DNA from: Caballeronia sp. dw_19
Lineage (GTDB): Bacteria; Pseudomonadota; Gammaproteobacteria; Burkholderiales; Burkholderiaceae
Assembly: GCF_018449515.1 (NCBI RefSeq)
Contig: NZ_JAAVUQ010000056.1
Span: 1-38,517 of the forward strand
Length of the DNA stretch: 38,517 bases
Direction of reading: 5' to 3'
Shown: positions 32,291 to 38,517 of the stretch, one piece after another
How the letters are laid out: each line of letters starts with the position of its first letter
Numbering within the stretch: position 1 is the stretch's first letter
Notes under the pieces: model-generated
The model's database searches: none
Seen by the model: the letters and a program-made list of their open reading frames with translations, nothing else
What the model was told of the DNA's origin: nothing
Program-made: the position numbers and the translations under genes

Positions 32291-33706
32291 CTACCCCACA
32301 CTCGCTTCAAACACCCGCCTGTAGTTCTCCCCAAGAATCTTCCCCGTCTCTTCGTTCGAGAATCCCGCGGCAAGGAGCTGGTTCGCAAAGTCGGGCAACT
32401 GGCCGTAGTGGGTGAAAACCGGCGGAGAAATAAAGCCCCGCATGTCCGTACCCATGCCGACGTGGTCGACGCCGACCAGATCGGCCATCCGCTTGACGCC
32501 TTCCGCCATTGCCTGCAAATCCCGGAATGTTCCGGAATTTGGCCAGATGCCGATTACGCCGCCCGTATCAGCGACGGCGCGGGCGTGGTCGGGGCTGATG
32601 AGCCGGCTTCGGCCGCCGGGATGCGCGGACAGCGCCGTGTGTGACAACACCAATGGTTTCGACGACACCGACGCCGCCCGTTTAACGAGATCGAACGTGC
32701 CGTGCGCGACATCGACAACGATCCCAAGGTCGTTGCATCGCCTGACCACTTGCGCGCCGAAATCCGTCAAACCGCCGTGCTGGGGCGCCTCGGTCTGGAT
32801 ATCGCCGAGGTCGTTCACTCGATAGTGCACCACTTGCAGGTGGCGCAACTGGTGCTGCGTGTACGCCTCATCCACGCGATCCAGTTGTCCCTCCAGGAAA
32901 TCACCCCCTTCCGAAGCGATGATCGCGCTCGGCCCGGAGTTCGCATTGGTTTTCAGTGACGCGCTGCTGGTAATCACATTCAATTGCTCGCGCTCGATCA
33001 ACGCGTGCACCCGCACAAACTCGGTTTGACCGAGCACGTAGAGTTCGCCGGGCGCGGGCGGCCGATACGCCTCGATGCGCTTGCGATCTGCGGACACCCG
33101 CGTGACGACGGTATCGGTGACGATCGCCAGCGTGACCACGTTCATGCCGCCGCTGCGCATGGGCGCCGCGAGCGGAGCGAAAGGGCGGTTGGCGCCAATC
33201 GACGGATCGCGGGAGATGGTTACCCGACCGGCGTGGCTGTGCATGTCCATCGTCAGCGCGCCGGCCGAGCGCCAGCTTTGAGCAGTAGCCTGCGCGTCCG
33301 GATTGTCGGTATATCCGGCGAAGCGGCCACGCGCGCAGGCCACCAAACCCAGCGCGGCCGTCGATGCCAGGAACGCACGCCGGCTGAATGGCTTGTTCTG
33401 GCTGGTCACGCAGGCATCGATGAGTTGATAGCGCCAACCCGCCGGATCGTCGATCAAACGGCGAAGTCGTCCGCGAATCGTCAGCGGCCCGTCCTGCACC
33501 TGAATCAACGAAGCGGCAATCACTTCGATACTCGATCGCGGATCGGCCGGTGTGCATCCCGAACAGCACGGAGCGTTGGCCGCGAGCAGAAAGTAATCGA
33601 CGCAAGATGACAATTCGAGCGGAATCATCCAGCCAGATATCTCGACTGCCACGTCATGCAGCGTGTCGGCCTCGCCGGAACGGATCCTCGACCAATCGAT
33701 TTGCAT
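32291..33706 (-). CDS. M19 membrane-dipeptidase family protein with fused N-terminal domain
   Basis: A 471-residue protein with two parts. Residues 1-104: a small domain with ISGWMIPLE, VDYFLLA and a Cys cluster (CCSGC, 47-51), similar in style to DUF3299. Residues 106-471: SRRAFLASTAALGLVAC, a Tat motif plus lipobox (Cys124), followed by an M19 dipeptidase domain with MDMHSHAG (156-158 HSH), IIASEGGDF, VDVAHGT, LSHTALSAH and GMGTDMRGF. The first metal motif is H-x-H, not the H-x-D of renal dipeptidase. I start at ATG 33706, six bases after AAGGAG. An internal GTG at 33409 would give a separate Tat lipoprotein starting seven residues before the SRR motif, but no ribosome site precedes it. Confidence 0.8.
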   Translation of the reverse strand: MQIDWSRIRSGEADTLHDVAVEISGWMIPLELSSCVDYFLLAANAPCCSGCTPADPRSSIEVIAASLIQVQDGPLTIRGRLRRLIDDPAGWRYQLIDACVTSQNKPFSRRAFLASTAALGLVACARGRFAGYTDNPDAQATAQSWRSAGALTMDMHSHAGRVTISRDPSIGANRPFAPLAAPMRSGGMNVVTLAIVTDTVVTRVSADRKRIEAYRPPAPGELYVLGQTEFVRVHALIEREQLNVITSSASLKTNANSGPSAIIASEGGDFLEGQLDRVDEAYTQHQLRHLQVVHYRVNDLGDIQTEAPQHGGLTDFGAQVVRRCNDLGIVVDVAHGTFDLVKRAASVSSKPLVLSHTALSAHPGGRSRLISPDHARAVADTGGVIGIWPNSGTFRDLQAMAEGVKRMADLVGVDHVGMGTDMRGFISPPVFTHYGQLPDFANQLLAAGFSNEETGKILGENYRRVFEASVG

Positions 33707-33842
33707 CGACATCTCCTTTTTTGATCGTTCTCGCCGGATTATGCAGCGAGCGGCAAGGTCAACGCAGTTCGGTTCCGGCCCCGTTCGCGGTTCACAGACA
33801 CCGAATGCGACAATGCTGTTTCGCTTTCAATCGTGTGCCCGC

Positions 33843-35111
33843 ATGCCGTCACCATCCTTCTCCGAAATTCCTCACGCGCGCGTTGCCGTTATCGGTGGCG
33901 GCCCTGCTGGCTTGATGGCTGCGGAAGCGCTGGCGGCGGGCGGTATCGAAGTGGATCTCTATGACGCCATGCCGTCGGTCGGCCGCAAGTTCCTGATGGC
34001 CGGCAAGGGCGGCATGAATCTCACGCATTCGGAACCCGCCGAGCTATTCCTTTCGCGTTACGCCGAGCGCAGGACGCAGATCGAACCGCTGCTGCGCCGT
34101 TTCGATGCAGCCGCGTTACGCGCGTGGGTTCACGGATTGGGCGTGGAAACGTTCGTTGGCAGCTCGGGCCGCGTGTTTCCCACCGACATGAAAGCCGCGC
34201 CGATGCTGCGTGCCTGGTTGCATCGGCTACGCGGGTCGGGCGTACGGTTCCATATGCGGCATAAGTGGATTGGCTGGGGTGACGAAGCTTTACCCCTTTT
34301 GCGGTTCGCCACGCCTGAAGGCGAGCGCTCGGTTGAAGCCGACGCTGTCGTCCTCGCGCTCGGCGGCGCGAGCTGGCCGCGACTCGGCTCGGACGCCACG
34401 TGGATTCCTAACCTGGCGGCGCGCAACGTGGGCGTATCTCCGTTCAAGCCATCAAATTGTGGTTTCGATATCGACTGGAGCGAGCACTTCAGCAGCCGTT
34501 TTGCAGGCGAGCCGCTGAAAGCCGTGGCGATCGGCTTGCCGCGGGAAGAGGGCGGTATCGACTGGCGTGCGGGCGAGTGCTTGCTGACATCAACAGGTAT
34601 TGAAGGCAGTCTGATCTACGCGATGTCCGCGCGCATTCGCGATCGTCTAGCCGCCGGTGACGGCACGTTTTTCCTTGATCTCTTGCCGACTCTGACGCCG
34701 CAGCGTGTTCACGATGAAGTGACGCACCCACGCGGAGCCCGGTCCATGTCAAGCCATTTGCAGAGCCGTCTGAACCTGACGGGTGCAAAGGCGGGTTTGC
34801 TGCGAGAGGTTCTGAACCGCGAAGATTTCTCCGATACAACGCGCCTCGCTCAACATATCAAGGCGTTGCCGCTGACCGTGACGCGCCCAAGGCCAATCAT
34901 TGAAGCGATCAGCAGTGCGGGCGGCGTGAGGTTCGAGTCGCTCGATTCGCACTTGATGCTCGACGCGCTGCCCGGCGTTTTCTGCGCGGGCGAGATGCTG
35001 GACTGGGAAGCGCCGACGGGCGGTTATCTGCTGACTGCGTGCTTTGCGAGCGGTTTGGTGGCGGGCGAAGCGGCGCTGGCTTATGTGAAGACGGGCGCCG
35101 AGCCCGCCTGA
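33843..35111 (+). CDS. FAD-dependent flavoprotein, BaiN/HI0933 family (TIGR03862-like)
   Basis: A 422-residue flavoprotein of unknown substrate. The N-terminal FAD-binding Rossmann motif is VAVIGGGPAGLMAAEAL (about residues 12-28), followed by GRKFLMAGKGGMNLTHS, typical of the HI0933/YhiN family; a middle ALGGASWPRLGSD segment and a C-terminal FCAGEMLDWEAPTGGYLL match as well. The family may include NAD(P)H-linked dehydrogenases. The frame opens at 33663, but family similarity begins near 33843; neither start has a clear ribosome site, so an ATG at 33813 is possible. It is divergent from the M19 gene and convergent with the methyltransferase gene (23-base gap). Confidence 0.88.
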   Translation: MPSPSFSEIPHARVAVIGGGPAGLMAAEALAAGGIEVDLYDAMPSVGRKFLMAGKGGMNLTHSEPAELFLSRYAERRTQIEPLLRRFDAAALRAWVHGLGVETFVGSSGRVFPTDMKAAPMLRAWLHRLRGSGVRFHMRHKWIGWGDEALPLLRFATPEGERSVEADAVVLALGGASWPRLGSDATWIPNLAARNVGVSPFKPSNCGFDIDWSEHFSSRFAGEPLKAVAIGLPREEGGIDWRAGECLLTSTGIEGSLIYAMSARIRDRLAAGDGTFFLDLLPTLTPQRVHDEVTHPRGARSMSSHLQSRLNLTGAKAGLLREVLNREDFSDTTRLAQHIKALPLTVTRPRPIIEAISSAGGVRFESLDSHLMLDALPGVFCAGEMLDWEAPTGGYLLTACFASGLVAGEAALAYVKTGAEPA

Positions 35112-35134
35112 AACGCCAGCGCCGAAGAAGAAAC

Positions 35135-36337
35135 TCAAGCCGGCACAAGACGCCACAACGATGTGACCTCGGCCGAACGCGCGTGATAAAGCGGATCGGT
35201 TTTATCGGCGGCGCGGGGGTGGTGCGGACGAATATCCATCCGGCCGTCCGTCTTCAACCCGGCGCGGTCGACCCACTCCTGGAATTCCGCACGCGTTCGC
35301 AAGCCGAGATGTTCCGCTATATCTGAAAGAATCAGCCAGCCTTCGCCGCCCGGCGTCAGATGGGCCGCGAGGCCATCGAGAAATCCGCGCAGCATGCGGC
35401 TTTCCGGATCGTAGATTGCGTGTTCAATAGCCGAACTCGGCCGGGCCGGTAGCCACGGCGGATTACAGACGATCAATGGCGCGCGGCCTTCCGGAAACAG
35501 ATCGGCCTCAACCACCTTCACTTGCTGTTCATACCCCAATAATTCGATGTTTTCGCGCGCGCAGGCCAGCGCTCGGGCATCGATTTCCGTCGCAATCACA
35601 CGCTTCACGCCGCGCTGAGCCAGCAAAGCGGCGAGCACGCCTGTGCCGGTGCCGATATCGAAAGCCAGTTCCTTCGATGGCAGCGGCTGATCCGCCACCA
35701 GCTTGATGTACTCGCCGCGCACCGGCGAAAACACGCCATAGTAAGGATGGATCCGCGCACCGAGCGCCTCGACGTCCACGCCCTTTTTGCGCCACTCGTG
35801 CGCGCCGACCAGCCCGAGCACCTCCCGCAGCGACACAACCGACTCACCGGCCGCCGCGCCATATGCTTCTTCACACGCTTCCTTCACAACCGGCGCGCGC
35901 CGTAGCGGAATGGCGTATTCGGCGTCCAGCGGCAACAGCAGCATGCCGAGCGTGCGCGCCCGCTGCGACTGGGCGAGCCGATGCAAATTGAATGCCTCGG
36001 CGGGAGCGGGCGGCGCGGCCGGCGGTGCATCGGGGGCGGCGCTGCGTTCCTTCGCTTTCGCTTTGGCGGACTTTTTCGGCCGCGTTTCGATACGTCGTGC
36101 AACCGCCTGCAACAACTGGCGTGCATTTTGGAAATCCCCGCGCCAGAGAATGGCCGTGCCTTCGCAAGCCAGCCGATAGGCGGAATCGGCGGTCATCTGG
36201 TCATCGCCGATCACCACGCGTTTGGGCGGCGCGATTCCGCTTTCCGAGTGCCAGAGCGCCGAACGGTTCTCGCCTTTTTCCTCCCATTGGATCTGGGAGG
36301 GCGCGGCGCTGGTGCTGGGAGAAGTTTTGGAATGCAT
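35135..36337 (-). CDS. Class I SAM-dependent methyltransferase (NPPW type)
   Basis: A 400-residue methyltransferase. The C-terminal domain (about 200-400) has the SAM-binding motif FDIGTGTGVLAALLA, the acidic turn ATEIDARALACA and the NPPW motif (VCNPPWLPARP), which is typical of N-methyltransferases acting on glutamine, adenine or guanine, as in PrmC/RsmC-like enzymes. The N-terminal 170 residues contain a Lys/Ala/Pro-rich low-complexity patch (KKSAKAKAKERS near residue 88). I start at 36337; upstream frame without similarity extends 67 residues. Substrate unknown. Confidence 0.85.
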   Translation of the reverse strand: MHSKTSPSTSAAPSQIQWEEKGENRSALWHSESGIAPPKRVVIGDDQMTADSAYRLACEGTAILWRGDFQNARQLLQAVARRIETRPKKSAKAKAKERSAAPDAPPAAPPAPAEAFNLHRLAQSQRARTLGMLLLPLDAEYAIPLRRAPVVKEACEEAYGAAAGESVVSLREVLGLVGAHEWRKKGVDVEALGARIHPYYGVFSPVRGEYIKLVADQPLPSKELAFDIGTGTGVLAALLAQRGVKRVIATEIDARALACARENIELLGYEQQVKVVEADLFPEGRAPLIVCNPPWLPARPSSAIEHAIYDPESRMLRGFLDGLAAHLTPGGEGWLILSDIAEHLGLRTRAEFQEWVDRAGLKTDGRMDIRPHHPRAADKTDPLYHARSAEVTSLWRLVPA

Positions 36338-36420
36338 GCTGAATAAGTACCGGACAAAGTGAGAACCGCGAGGCGGAATGCCGACATTCTGAGGGCTTTT
36401 TACAAAATGGTCCGATTTTC

Positions 36421-36744
36421 GACGACAAAAGCCGTCGGATGGGTACGACTTCGGAGTCGGGCAAAGAGATTTCGATTGCCCCGCAAACCGGCCTTTCGCA
36501 GGTAGATGAAGGGTTTGTTGGTTGGAATCGCGGTGCATTGCACGTCGGCGTGTCTGTGGGCAACGTCCTGGCGCCGTGCCCGGAAGCCGGGCACGGCGGG
36601 TGGGCGAAGGGTGTGTTCGGTGGCATTACCGGGTATCGGACGTCGGCGTGTCCGCGGGCAACGTCCCGACCCGTGCCCGAAAGGTGTGCTACGAGCCAGG
36701 TCGAGTGGCCAATAAGTAGCCATGGAGCATCCGCCGAACTGTAA
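36421..36744. repeat. Structured non-coding repeat element between the methyltransferase and GDSL genes
   Basis: A GC-rich block in the 466-base gap 36338-36803. A 27-base sequence (ACGTCGGCGTGTC...GGGCAACGTCC) occurs at 36542-36568 and 36640-36666, differing at two bases, 98 apart. Between them lies a perfect 12-bp hairpin (36572-36583 with 36587-36598, AAG loop). A 101-codon frame (36439-36744) crosses it without ribosome site. I have an impression of similar conceptual peptides annotated in other Burkholderiaceae, which would make this a dispersed repeat; I cannot verify that. Confidence 0.5.
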
Positions 36745-36803
36745 GCGCCTGGTTTGCCTGTTCAGGCACAATCGTTTTTTCCCTCAAAAACACCCGTTCC
36801 CCG

Positions 36804-38081
36804 ATGAACTTTCGCGCCCTTTCCGCCGTTGCCGCCGCGACACTGTTTGCTTCCCTGCTGTCATCCACCAGCGCTCTCGCCGACGACGCGCCGGCCGAAC
36901 ACTGGGTCAGCGCCTGGGGCACGGCGTTACAGGCAATTCCGCAGCGGGCGGATTTGCCTGCGCTGTATCGCGCGCCTGAGATTGGCGGCCGGACGGTCCG
37001 GCAGATTATTTATCCCGCCATCGACGGCCGGCACGTTCGGCTGCGCCTGAGTAATGTGTATGGCACTGCGCCGCTGGTGATCGAGGGCGTGCAAGTAGCG
37101 CGCGCTGTATCAGGTAATGCGGCGGCGATCCGAGCGGGCACGAGCCGTCCTGTGACGTTTGCCGGCAAGCAGGGCGTGACCATCGCGCCGGGTGGCCAGA
37201 TGGACAGCGACCCGATCGCCTTCGATGTCTCCGCCCACCAGCCGCTCGCCGTCAGCACTTATATGGGAGCGGGCCAAAAAATGGCCGCGTGGCATAGGGT
37301 GGCGAACCAGACGAATTACGTATCGACGCCAGGCAACCATTCCTCCGATACCGACGCCGCCGCGTTCCGCACCCGCTTCACGCAATTCGTGTGGCTGACG
37401 AGCGTTTCCGTCGACGCAGCGCCGGCGCGGGCGCTGGTCGCAATCGGAGACTCCATCACCGATGGCATGCGCTCCACGCCGAACGCGAACCGTCGCTGGC
37501 CCGACGCATTGGCGCGCCGGCTGACGCAAAAGGGCATTGACGGCACCGCGGTCGTGAATGCGGGAATCAGCGGCAATCGCTTGCTGAGCGGGTCGCCATG
37601 TTACGGCGATGCGCTTTTGACCCGATTCGACCGCGACGCATTGCGCCAACCCGGGGTACGTGCGGTGATCCTGATGATCGGCATCAACGACATCAATTTC
37701 CCCGCGATGCCCCCGCACGCCGGCCTGGATTGCGACGATCCCCATACGCCTGTGACCGCCGATTCGCTGTTGCGCGGGTATCAACGGCTGATTGCGCAGG
37801 CTCACCAGCGCGGGGTCCGGATCTATGGGGCAACCCTGACGCCGGCCTCACTGCCGCCGGAACGTGAGGCGATCAGGACGGCAGTGAACGATTCGATCCG
37901 CTCAAGCCATGCGTTCGACGGTGTGATCGACTTCGACCAGGCGCTACGGGACCCGGCCCATCCGGAGCGCCTTCAGCGGCGCTACGATAGCGGCGACCAT
38001 ATCCATCCCAGCGACGCGGGTTATACGGCCATGTCGGACGCTGTTCCCATCGACGAAATGGGGCTGGCGAAGGGACGTTGA
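36804..38081 (+). CDS. SGNH/GDSL hydrolase, exported
   Basis: A 425-residue secreted serine esterase. A Sec signal peptide covers residues 1-27 (cleavage after ALA before DDAP). An N-terminal beta domain of about 180 residues precedes the SGNH catalytic domain. Block I GDSITDG carries the catalytic Ser (near residue 216), NAGISGNR gives the Gly, GINDI the Asn, and DHIHPSDAGY the Asp-His pair. The shape matches GDSL lipases/esterases that remove acyl groups from lipids or carbohydrates; the substrate is unknown. It lies just after a structured repeat and just before an rRNA operon promoter, with no strong terminator between. Confidence 0.92.
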   Translation: MNFRALSAVAAATLFASLLSSTSALADDAPAEHWVSAWGTALQAIPQRADLPALYRAPEIGGRTVRQIIYPAIDGRHVRLRLSNVYGTAPLVIEGVQVARAVSGNAAAIRAGTSRPVTFAGKQGVTIAPGGQMDSDPIAFDVSAHQPLAVSTYMGAGQKMAAWHRVANQTNYVSTPGNHSSDTDAAAFRTRFTQFVWLTSVSVDAAPARALVAIGDSITDGMRSTPNANRRWPDALARRLTQKGIDGTAVVNAGISGNRLLSGSPCYGDALLTRFDRDALRQPGVRAVILMIGINDINFPAMPPHAGLDCDDPHTPVTADSLLRGYQRLIAQAHQRGVRIYGATLTPASLPPEREAIRTAVNDSIRSSHAFDGVIDFDQALRDPAHPERLQRRYDSGDHIHPSDAGYTAMSDAVPIDEMGLAKGR

Positions 38082-38157
38082 ACGGCTGTTAGGGCTTTCC
38101 CGAAAATAGTTTGAAGATGCCCTTGCCTTAGTGGACGCCATCACCTATTATTCGCCT

Positions 38158-38195
38158 CCTCGTTTCGCAACGAGGACCGCTAAAGAAACAAGCGG
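38158..38195. other. Two adjacent hairpins upstream of the rRNA promoter
   Basis: A perfect 7-bp stem (38158-38164 with 38169-38175, TCGC loop) is followed directly by a 5-bp stem (38177-38181 with 38191-38195). No T-run follows. They may help end transcription of the GDSL gene before the rRNA promoter or bind a regulator. The rest of 38082-38238 shows nothing else. Confidence 0.3.
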
Positions 38196-38238
38196 CTCGA
38201 AAGTCGGTAAGTTTGAAAGCAAAACGCTCACAAACTTG

Positions 38239-38267
38239 TTGACAGGGAGAAAAAGATGCTACATGAT
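38239..38267 (+). promoter_or_regulatory. rRNA operon promoter
   Basis: A perfect TTGACA (38239-38244), a 17-base spacer and CATGAT (38262-38267). An A/T-rich stretch lies upstream (about 38205-38236), as expected for an UP element. The layout resembles rrn promoters of Burkholderia, with start near 38274. Confidence 0.75.
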
Positions 38268-38273
38268 CTCGTT

Positions 38274-38517
38274 TCTGTGCTGCACGAGCAGCGACGCGAA
38301 AGCGGTGGGGTTCTGAGGGTTCGGATTCTGCGGTTTGAGCGAATGTTCTTTAAAAACTAACAGCCGATAAGTGTGGGCGCTTGGTGTTTTGCTGAGAAGC
38401 GTGGTGGTGTTTTCCGGGGTTTCTCGGGAGATGCTGCCGTGAAGCGAAAGTATCAAGTCTCACACTAGTATTAAGGTAGGTTTTGAGCGTCTTTTCCTAA
38501 GTTTAACGATGAAGGGA
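38274..38517 (+). other. rRNA operon leader with boxA, cut by the window end
   Basis: The leader carries TGTTCTTTAAAAA (38344-38356), a close match to the boxA antitermination site, followed by the CAGCCGATAAGTGTGGGCG-type stretch typical of beta-proteobacterial rRNA leaders. No 16S sequence is present up to 38517, so the 16S gene should begin shortly beyond the window. Confidence 0.8.

Noticed and set aside
32112..32324. Possible toxin gene overlapping the end of the antitoxin-like gene
   Set aside because: The frame lacks RelE/ParE features and a ribosome site and runs into the convergent dipeptidase gene.
36439..36744. 101-codon frame as a protein gene
   Set aside because: No ribosome site, crosses a perfect hairpin and a direct repeat; better treated as part of a non-coding repeat.

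Overview
The window looks like a chromosomal segment of a Burkholderiaceae betaproteobacterium, most like Paraburkholderia or Caballeronia. That placement is an inference from high GC content with long shadow ORFs, a short-type ArgC, a tandem pair of lipoproteins of a type I associate with Burkholderia (DUF2957-like), the order paaABCDE - DUF1835-like gene - tetR, and an rRNA-operon promoter and leader with a beta-proteobacterial boxA at the right edge. No phage, IS element, tRNA or CRISPR array was seen.

Layout. 1-2.2 kb: a beta-hydroxyacid dehydrogenase, a small secreted protein coupled to a stand-alone receiver protein, then a compact candidate small RNA with an exposed anti-Shine-Dalgarno stretch. 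2.2-6.0 kb (minus strand): an OmpW-family porin-like protein and two paralogous lipoproteins. 6.4-9.9 kb: argC, a flavodoxin-like quinone reductase and a PEBP protein on the minus strand, then a LuxR-type response regulator. 10-13.5 kb: pyrE and, divergently, the malic enzyme maeB. 13.8-19.3 kb (surface and envelope): a 1365-residue trimeric autotransporter adhesin with ten 56-residue repeats, then a small ORF overlapping an NlpC/P60 hydrolase gene.

19.3-31.8 kb is a catabolic block for aromatic amino acids and phenylacetate: a fused indolepyruvate:ferredoxin oxidoreductase (arylpyruvate to arylacetyl-CoA), 4-hydroxyphenylpyruvate dioxygenase with a divergent Lrp/AsnC regulator, a GNAT acetyltransferase, a PaaR-like TetR regulator, a DUF1835-type protein and paaEDCBA (phenylacetyl-CoA epoxidase). 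A TetR-type palindrome lies between the -35 and -10 of the paaA promoter. The oxidoreductase can deliver phenylacetyl-CoA to the epoxidase, so the genes plausibly form one metabolic unit; paaFGHIJKZ are not in the window.

32-38.5 kb: an orphan antitoxin-like small protein, an M19 dipeptidase fused behind an extra N-terminal domain, a BaiN/HI0933-type flavoprotein, a methyltransferase, a structured non-coding repeat, an SGNH/GDSL hydrolase, and the promoter and leader of an rRNA operon whose 16S gene should begin just past the window.

The most unusual items are the anti-SD sRNA candidate (about 2159-2219), the dipeptidase with a Tat/lipoprotein signal buried 106 residues into the ORF, the 12-bp inverted repeat in front of a GTG-started small secreted protein, and the coupled 56-residue ORF before the NlpC/P60 gene.
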